Source of the DNA: Firmicutes bacterium ASF500
GTDB taxonomy: Bacteria > Bacillota > Clostridia > Oscillospirales > Oscillospiraceae
Length of the DNA stretch: 64,000 bases
NCBI GenBank assembly: GCA_000492175.2
Contig: CP097573.1
Coordinates: 2,108,001-2,172,000, forward strand
Reading direction: 5' to 3'
Position 1 is the first letter of the stretch; the number at the start of each line of letters is the position of its first letter. The notes below the pieces were generated by a model. That model saw only the letters and a program-made list of their open reading frames with translations, searched no databases and had not been told where the DNA came from. Position numbers and translations under genes: made by a program. Positions 52,978-61,915 of this stretch are shown piece by piece.

Positions 52978-53712
52978 ATGAGCACCGTAATTTCGATTAC
53001 TTCCGGAAAGGGCGGCACTGGAAAAACCTCTATCACCGGCGGCGTGGCCTGCTCGCTGGCCTTGATGGGCAAAACCGTGCTGTGCGTGGATATGGACGTA
53101 GGCCTTCGGAATCTGGACATCAGCCTGGGCCTGAACGACCGGGCGCTGATGGATTTCACCGACGTGGCCCTTGGCCGCTGTCCCCTGGCCCGGGCGGCGG
53201 TGGAGCACCCTGAAATCAGCGGCCTGTCCCTCCTCACCGCCCCCATGACCCTGCCCGCCAGCCTCACTGCGGAGAAGGTACGGGCTCTCCTGAGCACCGC
53301 CCGCACCATGTACGACTACGTTCTGGTGGACTCCCCCGCCGGGCTGGGCACCGGCTTCCGGCTGGCCGTCTGCGGGGCGGACCGGGTCCTTGTTGTCTCC
53401 ACCAATGACGCCTCCTCCCTGCGGGACGCCCAGCGGACGGTGGCCGAGCTGGAGCACATACGCCAAGTCCATCTCATCATGAACCGCATCCAAAGCAAGC
53501 TTCTCCGCAAGCTGCGGGCCACCATTGACGACGCTATGGACACCGCCGGCCTGCCCCTCATCGGGGTGGTGCCCGAGGACCCCCACGTGATCCTGTGCGC
53601 CAATCTGGGCCGGCCCCTCACCAGCCGGGGACAGCGGGGAGCCGCCCTGGCCTGCCAAAACATCGCCCGCCGGCTGGAGGGCCAGCACATCCCTATAATG
53701 CGCATCCGTTAG
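52978..53712 (+). CDS. minD: MinD/ParA-family ATPase
   Basis: A 244-residue P-loop ATPase: deviant Walker A SGKGGTGKTSITGGVA (about 9-24), DMDVGLRNLDISLGL, Walker B YVLVDSPAGLGTG. The GLRNLD motif and length fit MinD, which places the division septum. The C-terminus (NIARRLEGQHIPIMRIR) is basic and amphipathic but lacks a clear canonical MinD membrane-targeting sequence. No minC or minE neighbours. It is followed by mgsA, as in other Clostridia. Confidence 0.8.
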   Translation: MSTVISITSGKGGTGKTSITGGVACSLALMGKTVLCVDMDVGLRNLDISLGLNDRALMDFTDVALGRCPLARAAVEHPEISGLSLLTAPMTLPASLTAEKVRALLSTARTMYDYVLVDSPAGLGTGFRLAVCGADRVLVVSTNDASSLRDAQRTVAELEHIRQVHLIMNRIQSKLLRKLRATIDDAMDTAGLPLIGVVPEDPHVILCANLGRPLTSRGQRGAALACQNIARRLEGQHIPIMRIR

Positions 53713-53741
53713 TACCATACATATAAGGAGGTATTGATGCC

Positions 53742-54158
53742 ATGAATATCGCGATTATGAGCCATACGAAGAAGCAGGAGCTGATGATGCAGTTCTGCAC
53801 AGCTTACTGCGGTGTCCTGTCCAAGCATTCCGTCTGCGGCACCAACGCCACCGGGCGCATGGTGGCGGAGGCCACCGGCCTGCCCGTTCAGCTTTTCCTG
53901 TCCCATGAGCACGGAGGCATCGAGCAGATCGGCCAGCGCATCATTTACAACGAGATTGACATGGTGCTTTTCTTCAACTCCCCCCAGGACAACGAGATGG
54001 ATAAGGACGTGCTGTATATCACCCGCTTGTGTGACCAGCACTCCGTCCCGGTCGCCACCAACGTGGCTACCGCCGAGCTGTTGATCCACGGTCTGGCCCG
54101 GGGCGACCTGGACTGGCGGGAGGGCATGAACCCCAATCGGGTGCCCTTCGCGCTGTAA
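53742..54158 (+). CDS. mgsA: Methylglyoxal synthase
   Basis: A 138-residue enzyme converting dihydroxyacetone phosphate to methylglyoxal and phosphate. Family hallmarks: MSHTKKQELMMQFCTAYCG at the start, GTNATGRMV phosphate-binding segment and the catalytic region DMVLFFNSPQDNEMDKDV. It lies 29 bp after the MinD-like gene with GGAGG before the ATG. Full length. Confidence 0.93.
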   Translation: MNIAIMSHTKKQELMMQFCTAYCGVLSKHSVCGTNATGRMVAEATGLPVQLFLSHEHGGIEQIGQRIIYNEIDMVLFFNSPQDNEMDKDVLYITRLCDQHSVPVATNVATAELLIHGLARGDLDWREGMNPNRVPFAL

Positions 54159-54183
54159 CAGGCGCAGCCGGGGAAGAAGGTAC

Positions 54184-54220
54184 GCGCTCCCGTCCCGATC
54201 TCGTGGATGGGAGCGTTCCG
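54184..54220 (+). terminator. Terminator after mgsA
   Basis: A stem CGCTCCC(G)TCC / GGA(T)GGGAGCG followed by TTCCGCTTTT. One mismatch. Confidence 0.6.
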
Positions 54221-54248
54221 CTTTTCCGCCGTGTTCCAGGCCCGCTCC

Positions 54249-54322
54249 GTAGGGACGCATCACGATGCGTCCGATTCGGAAATTTGCCAGCACCGTGCGG
54301 ACGCTTCGTGAAGCGTCCCTAC
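54249..54322. repeat. Palindromic repeat, GTAGGGACGC family
   Basis: Terminal GTAGGGACGC (54249-54258) and GCGTCCCTAC (54313-54322) with inner inverted parts. Behind it (54328-54358) lies a fragment ending GGCCGCCCCTACA of a related family. The 54159-54393 gap holds no gene; it has no T-box for hisS. Confidence 0.7.
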
Positions 54323-54393
54323 ATGGGGGCCGTCGCCCTTTCCCCAGGCCGCCCCTACAAAATAAACGTGTTGTAAAAGAAAGGAAGATCAAT

Positions 54394-55761
54394 ATGGCTA
54401 AGGTACAACCTCGAACTCTCTCTGGATTCATGGAGCTCCTCCCCGCCCGGCAGATTCAGTTTGACCGCATGGCGGCCATCATCCGGGAATCTTTCTCCCT
54501 CTACGCCTACACCCCCCTGGACACCCCCCTCATTGAGGCCAGCGAAATTCTGCTTGCCAAGGGCGGCGGCGAGACTGAGAAGCAAATTTACCGCTTCACC
54601 AAGGGGGACAGCGACCTGTCCCTGCGCTTCGACCTCACCGTCCCCCTGGCCAAGTACGTGGCCCTGAACTACGCCAAGCTGGCCTTCCCCTTCCGCCGGT
54701 TCCAGATCGGCAAGGTCTACCGGGGCGAGCGGGCCCAGCGGGGCCGGTTCCGCGAGTTCTATCAGGCGGACATCGACGTCATCGGCGACGGCCAGCTGGA
54801 CATCTCCAACGACGCGGAAATCCCCGCCATCATCTACCGTACCTTCACCTCCCTGGGCCTGAAACGGTTCCAGATTCGGGTGAACAACCGGAAGATACTC
54901 AACGGCTTTTACGCCATGCTGGGCCTCACCGCCCAGGCCGGGGCCATCATGCGCACGGTGGACAAGCTGGAGAAGATCGGCGAGAAGTCGGTGCGCGATC
55001 TGCTCACCGGCCCGGACATCGGCCTGACCAGCGAACAGGCGGCGGAAATTCTCAAGTTTATCGACATCAAGGGCTCTAACGCCGACGTCCTCGCCGCCCT
55101 GGAGGGCTACCGGGGCCGGGACCCCAAGTTCGACGAGGGTCTGGACGAGTTGGGGGCCGTAGCCAAAAACCTGGCCGCCTTCGGTGTGCCCGAGACCAAC
55201 TTCATCCTTGACCTGACCATCGCCCGTGGCCTGGACTACTACACCGGCACCGTCTACGAGACCACCATGCTGGACCACCCGGAGATCGGCTCCATCTGCT
55301 CCGGCGGGCGGTATGATAACTTGGCGGAATATTACACTGACAAACAACTCCCCGGCGTAGGCATTTCCATCGGCCTGACCCGACTCTTCTTTGTGCTGGA
55401 GGACCAGGGCTATCTTAACGACAAGCTGAACACCGCCCCCGCCGACGTTCTGATTCTCCCCATGACTGACGACATGGGCCCCGCTATCACCCTGTCCACT
55501 CAGCTGCGGGCCTCCGGGGTGCGCACCCAGATTTACGGCGAACAGAAGAAATTCAAGCAGAAGATGAACTACGCCGACAAGCTGGGTGTGCCCTATGTAA
55601 TTTTCCTGGGGGACGACGAGATCAAGCAGGACAAGGTGTCCTTGAAGGATATGCGCTCCGGCGAGCAGGAGCTGATCCCCACCGGCGAGGCCGTGGGCAG
55701 AATCGTCGTCGCGATGGGCGCCAACGACGCCGAGGCCCCCATCCTGGACAAGGGGGAGTGA
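54394..55761 (+). CDS. hisS: Histidyl-tRNA synthetase
   Basis: A 455-residue class II synthetase. Motif 2 region FRRFQIGKVYRGERAQRGR, the histidine-binding loop ARGLDYYTGTVYET and motif 3 GVGISIGLTRLFFVL are all readable. The C-terminal anticodon-binding domain (about 355-455) is present, which distinguishes it from HisZ. AAGGAAG precedes ATG 54394. It lies upstream of aspS with two small secreted-protein genes in between, unlike the direct hisS-aspS pair seen in many Firmicutes. Confidence 0.95.
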   Translation: MAKVQPRTLSGFMELLPARQIQFDRMAAIIRESFSLYAYTPLDTPLIEASEILLAKGGGETEKQIYRFTKGDSDLSLRFDLTVPLAKYVALNYAKLAFPFRRFQIGKVYRGERAQRGRFREFYQADIDVIGDGQLDISNDAEIPAIIYRTFTSLGLKRFQIRVNNRKILNGFYAMLGLTAQAGAIMRTVDKLEKIGEKSVRDLLTGPDIGLTSEQAAEILKFIDIKGSNADVLAALEGYRGRDPKFDEGLDELGAVAKNLAAFGVPETNFILDLTIARGLDYYTGTVYETTMLDHPEIGSICSGGRYDNLAEYYTDKQLPGVGISIGLTRLFFVLEDQGYLNDKLNTAPADVLILPMTDDMGPAITLSTQLRASGVRTQIYGEQKKFKQKMNYADKLGVPYVIFLGDDEIKQDKVSLKDMRSGEQELIPTGEAVGRIVVAMGANDAEAPILDKGE

Positions 55762-55777
55762 GCGCCGCTGTTGGTGC

Positions 55778-55963
55778 GGAATCCCTCCACCACCGGACTC
55801 CGTCCGGCGGTCCCTGCCCTACCCTCTCTGGCCTTCGGCCATCTCCTCCTGACAGGGGGAGTCGGCCCTTTAACAAGGGAGGCTTTGGGAGGAAAACTCA
55901 CAATTAAGCGTCAAAAGCCCCCCTTGCTAAAGGGGGGAGGGCCACGAAGTGGTGGGGGGATTC
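55778..55963. repeat. Intergenic repeat element with inverted ends
   Basis: GGAATCCCTCCACCAC (55778-55793) and GTGGTGGGGGGATTC (55949-55963) form near-perfect terminal inverted repeats of a 186-bp element with inner palindromes (for example CCCCCTTGCTAAAGGGGG near 55919-55936). No frame inside it is coding. Confidence 0.7.
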
Positions 55964-55985
55964 TTGTACCGAGAAAGGAGCTGCC

Positions 55986-56445
55986 GTGAAAAAGAAGCTG
56001 TGGGTCCCCCTGATTATCGTCGGTTTGCTGGCTATATTTTGCCTGGGCTTCTTGCTGGCGGGGATGACAACCCCCCGTTCCTTTGACCAGCTGCCCCAGG
56101 AGACCGGAGGCCAGATCCCCGCCAGAGGCGCACACTCCATCGCCATTCTTTCAGAGGGCTCTTACCCAGGCTTTGCCGACACCTCCGTTACAGCCCAGCA
56201 GGCTGCGCCAGGCCGGAGGGCCCTGTACGCTCTGGGACAGCAGAAATACACCTGGGCCTTTAAGCAAGCCCCAAGAGGGGGGAATCCTCATCTATAAGTC
56301 GTCAGGCTGTACGCCGGAATACAGGGCCTACTGGGACGGGCGTCACCTGTGGCTGCCCAGAGGGTTTGACGGCCCCTGGCGGGGATACCGCCCCTCCGAC
56401 CCGGACAAGCTGGACGAAATGTTGAAACCCCTATGCGATTCGTGA
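55986..56445 (+). pseudogene. Secreted protein gene, frameshifted paralogue of the next gene
   Basis: A GTG start (AAAGGAG at 5 nt) opens MKKKLWVPLIIVGLLAIFCL, a signal anchor, and runs to PRGGNPHL and a stop. The +1 frame continues GILIYKSSGCTPEYRAYWDG through WRGYRPSDPDKLDEML to 56445. The frames meet at a run of six G (about 56274-56281). Five G would restore a protein of about 152 residues parallel to the neighbour (56479-56973), which has CSPSYIAYWDGKHLWL in the same place. Confidence 0.8.
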
Positions 56446-56478
56446 TATAAAATAGTAACAAAACGGAAAGGATCGCTC

Positions 56479-56973
56479 ATGAAAAAGAAGCTCTGGATTC
56501 TCTGCGTCATTGCCGTTCTTCTATCCTCCTTCGGTCTCGGTCTTACTGCGGCCTATGTTACTTCGGACTATTCGACGGAGGAGTTTAGCTACGACCAAAT
56601 CAAGGGCTTCAGTGCTGACCCTCACCCCCAGTCGGCCCACTTTATCAACATCTTTTATGAGGGCGACTTCCCCGGCATGAGCGACATCCCTATCTCCGCA
56701 GAGAGGGCCGAACCAGGGAAAAAAGCGCTGAACGCCCTGCGAGGGCAAACATATACTCGGCTTTTCCCGCTTATAAGACCCAGCAAAAAAGGAATCGGGA
56801 TCCATGAGATCAGCGGCTGTTCTCCCTCTTATATCGCATACTGGGACGGCAAACATTTATGGCTTCCCGACGAAGGGCACTGGCGGGGCTACGCCCCCTC
56901 CTCCCCCGACGACATAGAGCAGGAACTACAGTCGAGCTTGAAATTACAAAATGGAATTACAAATGGTAAATAA
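56479..56973 (+). CDS. Secreted or membrane-anchored small protein, unknown
   Basis: A 164-residue protein with an N-terminal hydrophobic anchor (MKKKLWILCVIAVLLSSFGL). An extracytoplasmic domain follows, with the conserved stretch SGCSPSYIAYWDGKHLWLPD and WRGYAPSSPDD near the C-terminus. It is an intact paralogue of the frameshifted upstream gene; the pair probably arose by tandem duplication. GAAAGGAT precedes the ATG. No recognised family. It sits 20 bp before aspS. Confidence 0.72.
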   Translation: MKKKLWILCVIAVLLSSFGLGLTAAYVTSDYSTEEFSYDQIKGFSADPHPQSAHFINIFYEGDFPGMSDIPISAERAEPGKKALNALRGQTYTRLFPLIRPSKKGIGIHEISGCSPSYIAYWDGKHLWLPDEGHWRGYAPSSPDDIEQELQSSLKLQNGITNGK

Positions 56974-56993
56974 TACAAACAGGAGTTGATTTT

Positions 56994-58781
56994 ATGGGTG
57001 ACACAAGCACCTTTTACCGTACCCACACCTGCGGGGAGCTTCGCATGGAACAGGTCGGGGAAACCGTAACCCTAGCCGGCTGGATGGAGAACCTGCGGGA
57101 GGTGGGGCAGAATCTGGCCTTTCTGGTCCTGCGGGACTTCTACGGCACCACCCAAATCGTGCTGGAGACCGAGGAGACCGTTCAGGCCGCCAAGGAGCTG
57201 AACAAAGAGACGGTCATTTCCGTCACCGGCGCGGTCCGGGAGCGTGACAGCAAGAACCCCAAGCTCCCCACCGGCGACATTGAGGTAGTCCCCGCCAAGA
57301 TCGAGGTGCTGGGCCGCTGCCGCCACAACGAGCTGCCCTTCCCCGTCACCCGCTCCCGGGAGGCGGACGAGTCCGCCCGGTTAAAGTACCGCTATCTGGA
57401 CCTGCGCAACCCGGAGGTGAAGGACAACATCGTCCTGCGGTGTCAGGTGGTGTCCGCCCTGCGGGCGGCTATGACCGGCCACGGCTTTTTGGAGATTACC
57501 ACCCCCATCCTCACCGCCTCCTCCCCCGAGGGGGCCCGGGACTACCTGGTGCCCTCCCGGAAGCACCCCGGCAAGTTCTACGCCCTGCCCCAGGCCCCCC
57601 AGCAGTTCAAGCAGCTGCTGATGGCCTCCGGCTTTGACAAGTACTTCCAGATCGCCCCCTGCTTCCGGGACGAGGACGCCCGGGGCGACCGCTCCCCCGG
57701 CGAGTTCTACCAGCTGGACATGGAGATGGCCTTCGCCAACCAGGAGGACGTGTTCGCCGTGCTGGAGGACGTACTGCCCCCCATCTTTGCCAAGCACGGC
57801 AAGTACAACACCGCTTCAAAAGCCCCCTTCGTCCGTATCCCCTATCTGGAGGCCATGGAGAAATACGGCTCCGACAAGCCCGACCTGCGTATCGACCTGA
57901 CCGTCACGGACGCAACAGAGCTGCTGGCCGGCTGCGGCTTCCCGCCCTTTGAGCATCAGACTGTCAAGGCCATTGTGGTGTCCGGCTTCTCCGGCACCCG
58001 GAAGCAGATTGACGGGCTGTGCAATGAGGTGGAGGTCCAGTCCGGCAATAAGGCCTACTGGTTCCGCTACGACGAGAACGGCGAAATTGTAGGCGGCATC
58101 GCCAAGTTCGTCCAGCCCATCAAGGACCAGGTGGTGGAGGCCCTGAAGCTGGAGAAGGGCTGCTTTGTGGGCCTCACCGCCGGAGCAAAGCAGGCCGCCC
58201 AGAAGACGGCCGGCGTGCTCCGGAACAAGCTGGGCGCTTTCTGCCCCGGACACATGGACAAGGAGCGGTATGAGTTCTGCTGGATCGTGGACTTCCCCAT
58301 GTATGAGATTGGAGAGGAGTCCGGCGGGCTGGAGTTCTGCCACAACCCCTTCTCTATGCCCAACGGCGGGTTAGAGATCATCGAAAAGGCCATCAAGGGG
58401 GAGACAGACCCCCTGTCCATCACCGCCTTCCAGTATGACCTGGTGTGCAACGGGGTGGAGCTCAGCTCCGGCGCGGTGCGCAACCACGACCCGGAGCTTA
58501 TGGTAAAAGCCTTCTGGATGGTGGGCCTGGAGGAAGAGGACGTGCGGAGCAAGTTCCCCGCCATGTACAACGCCTTCACCTACGGCGCGCCTCCCCACGC
58601 CGGTATCGCCCCCGGGGTGGACCGGATGGTGATGCTCCTGTCCGGTGAGGAGTCCATCCGGGAGGTAATCCCCTTCCCCATGAACAAGAATGCCCAGGAC
58701 CTGATGATGGGCGCGCCCTCCACCGTGGAGCAGAGCCAGCTGGACGAGCTGAATATCGTCATCACCAAAACAGAAGAATGA
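56994..58781 (+). CDS. aspS: Aspartyl-tRNA synthetase
   Basis: A 595-residue bacterial-type class II synthetase. It has an N-terminal OB-fold (about 1-105), catalytic domain with motif 2 (FQIAPCFRDEDARGDRSPGE), the GAD insertion (about 290-420) and motif 3 (GIAPGVDRMVMLLSGEESIR). The ATG at 56994 follows AGGAG. Whether it is discriminating or also charges tRNA-Asn cannot be judged by eye. Followed by a bidirectional terminator. Confidence 0.96.
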   Translation: MGDTSTFYRTHTCGELRMEQVGETVTLAGWMENLREVGQNLAFLVLRDFYGTTQIVLETEETVQAAKELNKETVISVTGAVRERDSKNPKLPTGDIEVVPAKIEVLGRCRHNELPFPVTRSREADESARLKYRYLDLRNPEVKDNIVLRCQVVSALRAAMTGHGFLEITTPILTASSPEGARDYLVPSRKHPGKFYALPQAPQQFKQLLMASGFDKYFQIAPCFRDEDARGDRSPGEFYQLDMEMAFANQEDVFAVLEDVLPPIFAKHGKYNTASKAPFVRIPYLEAMEKYGSDKPDLRIDLTVTDATELLAGCGFPPFEHQTVKAIVVSGFSGTRKQIDGLCNEVEVQSGNKAYWFRYDENGEIVGGIAKFVQPIKDQVVEALKLEKGCFVGLTAGAKQAAQKTAGVLRNKLGAFCPGHMDKERYEFCWIVDFPMYEIGEESGGLEFCHNPFSMPNGGLEIIEKAIKGETDPLSITAFQYDLVCNGVELSSGAVRNHDPELMVKAFWMVGLEEEDVRSKFPAMYNAFTYGAPPHAGIAPGVDRMVMLLSGEESIREVIPFPMNKNAQDLMMGAPSTVEQSQLDELNIVITKTEE

Positions 58782-58784
58782 CAA

Positions 58785-58811
58785 AACCCCGCCGTTTCAA
58801 ACGGCGGGGTT
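58785..58811. terminator. Bidirectional terminator between aspS and AEC transporter gene
   Basis: A 12-bp stem AACCCCGCCGTT / AACGGCGGGGTT with a short CAA-type loop separates convergent genes. Confidence 0.8.
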
Positions 58812-58814
58812 ACT

Positions 58815-59759
58815 TTATCCAATGATTAGCATCAAAACAGGCAAGGTCACAAAACAGCCCAAAATAGACATACACGCGCCGGTGGCGGCGTACTCCTCAT
58901 CGGCCCCGTAGGCCCCGGCCATCACCGTCACCTGGCTGACCACAGGCAGGGCGCTCTCCACCAGAAAGACGTTTCGGGCCAAACCCTCCACCCCGAAGAG
59001 CAGACAGCAGCCCCAGCAGATTACCGGAGCCACCGCCAGCCGCATCACCAGCATGACGGGCAGGCCGGGCAGGAATCGGAGGTTTTTCAGCCCCATCTCA
59101 TAGACGATAAACCCGCAGTAGATCAGGGCCAGAGGGGACACGGTATCGCTGATGTACCCGGCGAACCGCATCACCGGACCGGGCAGGTCCGCTCCCAGGA
59201 GGAGCAGGGCCACTGCGGCCATCACCCCTAAAATAGGGGGCTTGGTGAGTACGTCCGTCAGAAACTGGACCGGACCTCCCCCCTGCCTGGGGCGGTTCCC
59301 GGACCGCTCCACCAGGAGGATGCCCGCCGACTGGAGGAAGGTGGTATTGCCCAGGTAGTAGAGCATGACGTAGGGCATACACGCCTCCCCGAAGAGCTGG
59401 GTACACACAGGGATGCCGATAAAGAGGGTGTTGGACATCCCGGCCATAGCGGCAAAGACGCCCCACCGCTCCCGGGGCAGGCGGAGGAGGGAGGCCACCC
59501 CCATGGACAGCAGCAGCGTGACCCCCACTCCCAGCAGGGCGGCCGCCACCTGAAGACCCGCCCGAGCCAGGTCCTCCCGGTTCAGATTGTTCAGCAGGCC
59601 CACGAGGCAGTTGGCGGGCACCGCGATGTTCATGATAAACCGGCTGAGAAACCTCTTCTCCGCCGCCCCCATCCAGCCCTCGACGCCCATGAAATAGCCC
59701 ACGGCCATCAGCATCACCAGGACCAGACATGCGGCCACCGCGTTGAAAAAACCAGTCAT
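58815..59759 (-). CDS. AEC-family transporter
   Basis: A 314-residue integral membrane protein with about ten helices in two halves, fitting the auxin efflux carrier family. Signs are FIMNIAVPANCLVGLL near residue 41, GMSNTLFIGIPVCTQLFG near 106 and the internal repeat with PPILGVMAA. Bacterial members move malate, malonate or other small organic acids. Its ATG overlaps the ricT stop by one base, so the two genes are coupled. Substrate not predictable. Confidence 0.88.
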   Translation of the reverse strand: MTGFFNAVAACLVLVMLMAVGYFMGVEGWMGAAEKRFLSRFIMNIAVPANCLVGLLNNLNREDLARAGLQVAAALLGVGVTLLLSMGVASLLRLPRERWGVFAAMAGMSNTLFIGIPVCTQLFGEACMPYVMLYYLGNTTFLQSAGILLVERSGNRPRQGGGPVQFLTDVLTKPPILGVMAAVALLLLGADLPGPVMRFAGYISDTVSPLALIYCGFIVYEMGLKNLRFLPGLPVMLVMRLAVAPVICWGCCLLFGVEGLARNVFLVESALPVVSQVTVMAGAYGADEEYAATGACMSILGCFVTLPVLMLIIG

Positions 59760-60967
59760 CAGCCCTGAGCCTTTCCGCCGCCGCCCCGGTTGGGACGGCG
59801 TCTCCTACGGCGGTTGTTGTGGTTGGGCTTGGCCCCCTCCTCCCGGGGGCGGTCGGCCTGGGCGTGCTCCGTCCGGGGGCGGTCAGCCCGGGGCTGGTCC
59901 ATGCGAGGCTGTTCCCCTCCCTCCCGGGCGGGACGGCCTCCCCCCTCCCCCTTGCCGGGGCGGCGGCGGTGGTTCCGGCGGCTATGACAGCGCTCCTCTC
60001 CCTCGGGCTCCTCATGATACTCCCGGCTGGGGAAAGCGGCCTCAATGGCGGCGGCCAGGGAGTCCTCCTCGGTAGGAATCCTGTCCTCCTCCTGGCGGCG
60101 CAGCTTGGCCAGCTCCTCCAGGGGCGGCTCCACATAGCCCTCCGGCCTCCTGCCCTTGCCGCTGCGGACCACGCACAACTCACAGTTGTGATAGGTCCTG
60201 GGGCTCTCCGGGTCGGACTCCAGCCGCACCTGAGCGGTCTGCCGCAGGAGGTTGACGCCGGATACTGTCCCCGCCCCGTCGGGGGTCTCCACAAAGGACT
60301 CCTGCTTGGGGGCCCGCTTCACCAGGTCCTCATAGGCGTCCTGCTCATATTTCAGACAGCACATCAGCCGCCCGCAGGTGCCGGAGATCTTGGTGGGGTT
60401 GAGGGACAGGTTCTGCGTCTTGGCCATCTTGATGGAGACCGGCTGAAACTCGTCCAAAAACTGGGCGCAGCAGAAGGGCCTGCCGCAGATGCCCAGCCCG
60501 CCCAGCAGCTTGGCCTCGTCCCGGACGCCGATCTGGCGCAGCTCAATCCGGGCGTGGAGGGTGCTGGCCAGGTCCTTCACCAGGGCCCGGAAGTCCACCC
60601 GGCCCTCGGAGGTAAAGAAGAACAAAATCTTACTGCCGTCAAAGCTGTACTCCGCGCTGACCAGCTTCATATCCAGGCCGTGCTCCTCCACCTTCCGCTG
60701 GCAGATCTCCAGGGCCTGCTTCTCCCGGCCCTTGTTCCGCTCCGCCGCTTTGCCGTCCTCGGGAGTGGCCTTGCGGACCACCGGGCGCAGGGGGGCGGTG
60801 AGCTCGATCTCATCCACCATATTGTTGGCCCGGACGCACTGGGCGTACTCCATCCCCCGGGCGGTGTCCACAATCACCCCATCCCCCACCTGGAACTGGA
60901 TGCCATTGGGGTTGAAATAATACTCCTTCCCGCCGTTTTTAAAGCGAATGCTGATAATTTCTACCAT
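59759..60967 (-). CDS. ricT: PSP1-domain protein RicT (YaaT-like)
   Basis: A 402-residue protein with an N-terminal PSP1 domain. Cysteines needed for iron-sulfur binding in the RicAFT complex are clustered: GLGICGRPFCCAQFL and SGTCGRLMCCLKYEQDAY (about 155-205). The C-terminal 100 residues are Arg/Pro/Gly-rich and disordered, longer than in Bacillus YaaT (about 275 residues). RicT works with RicA/RicF in RNase Y-dependent RNA maturation. It is directly after holB, as in Bacillus. Confidence 0.9.
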   Translation of the reverse strand: MVEIISIRFKNGGKEYYFNPNGIQFQVGDGVIVDTARGMEYAQCVRANNMVDEIELTAPLRPVVRKATPEDGKAAERNKGREKQALEICQRKVEEHGLDMKLVSAEYSFDGSKILFFFTSEGRVDFRALVKDLASTLHARIELRQIGVRDEAKLLGGLGICGRPFCCAQFLDEFQPVSIKMAKTQNLSLNPTKISGTCGRLMCCLKYEQDAYEDLVKRAPKQESFVETPDGAGTVSGVNLLRQTAQVRLESDPESPRTYHNCELCVVRSGKGRRPEGYVEPPLEELAKLRRQEEDRIPTEEDSLAAAIEAAFPSREYHEEPEGEERCHSRRNHRRRPGKGEGGGRPAREGGEQPRMDQPRADRPRTEHAQADRPREEGAKPNHNNRRRRRRPNRGGGGKAQG

Positions 60968-61003
60968 TCTATTAACTCCTCACCATCAAATCACGATCAA
61001 AAC

Positions 61004-61828
61004 CTATCGGGCGTCAAACATACCCGCGCACAACCAGCCGGACAGCTGGCCCCCGTTGACATTCAGCTTGGCCGCGCTCCGCAGCTCCTTCACCAGGTCC
61101 ACCGCCCGCAGCAGGCGGCGGCGGTCGGCGGCCTGGGCGGCCCGAGCCCCCAGCTCACCCTCCAGGGCCTCCAGCAGGGCGGACAGCTCCTCCCTGCCCC
61201 GCCGGGCGTCCAGGACCATCGCCGCCTCCAGCAGCTCCAGCTCCCCCGCCCGCTCCAGGGCTCCGGCCAGCTCCCGCGCCGCCTGACGGCGCTCCCGCTG
61301 GGCCTCGCCGTCCGCCGGCTCCTCCGCCGGGCCCAGGGCCAGCGACTCGCAACGGGAGCGCACCGTCTCCAGCAGTCCCCCGGCGTTCTCCGCCAGGAGG
61401 AGGAAGGCGGCGTAGGGCGGGCCCTCCTCCAGCAGCTTGAGCATGGCGTTCTGGGCCGAGGGGTTCATCTGGTCCGCCCGCTCCAGAAGATAGACCTTCC
61501 GCTCCCCCTCGTTGGGGCGGATATAGGCGTCGGCCCGGAGCTGGCGCACCTGGTCCACGGTGATGGGCTTCCCCTCCCCCGGGCCGTCCACAAGGATTAC
61601 GTCGGGGTGGAGCCCCTTGGCCGTCTTGACGCAGGGACCGCACCGCCCGCAGGGCTTCTCCCCGGGGCCGGTACACAGCATCGCCGCCGCCAGCAGCCGG
61701 GCCAGGGTATGCTTCCCCGCCCCCGCCGGCCCGGAGATCATATAGGCATGGGACAACCCCCGTCCTCTCTCCTGAAGGGACAGCTGCTCCTTGATTCGCT
61801 GGTTTCCCGCTAAGGCGGACAAATTCAT
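61004..61828 (-). CDS. holB: DNA polymerase III delta' subunit
   Basis: A 274-residue clamp-loader subunit, somewhat shorter than usual (about 320). AAA+ domain with P-loop GPAGAGKHTLARLL (about 33-46), four zinc-binding cysteines (CTGPGEKPCGRCGPC) and SAQNAMLKLLEEGPPYAAFL near the sensor region. The C-terminal domain is Ala/Glu-rich and short. It works with HolA and DnaX to load the beta clamp. Upstream of ricT with a 36-bp gap. Confidence 0.9.
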   Translation of the reverse strand: MNLSALAGNQRIKEQLSLQERGRGLSHAYMISGPAGAGKHTLARLLAAAMLCTGPGEKPCGRCGPCVKTAKGLHPDVILVDGPGEGKPITVDQVRQLRADAYIRPNEGERKVYLLERADQMNPSAQNAMLKLLEEGPPYAAFLLLAENAGGLLETVRSRCESLALGPAEEPADGEAQRERRQAARELAGALERAGELELLEAAMVLDARRGREELSALLEALEGELGARAAQAADRRRLLRAVDLVKELRSAAKLNVNGGQLSGWLCAGMFDAR

Positions 61829-61846
61829 AGACGCTCCTCAGCTTCC

Positions 61847-61915
61847 TGTAGGGGCGGCCCGCGGCCGCCCGTTCTACATTTCTCTCACCGCGGGCGGCCA
61901 CAGGCCGCCCCTACA
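61847..61915. repeat. Palindromic repeat, TGTAGGGGCGGCC family
   Basis: TGTAGGGGCGGCC...CGGCCGCCCG at the left and CGGGCGGCCACAGGCCGCCCCTACA at the right form a 69-bp imperfect palindrome. It lies between holB and the decarboxylase gene and reaches the stop of the latter. Confidence 0.75.

Noticed and set aside
54159..56993. T-box leaders upstream of hisS or aspS
   Set aside because: Neither gap has the T-box sequence, an antiterminator or room for the leader; what is present are palindromic repeats and small genes.
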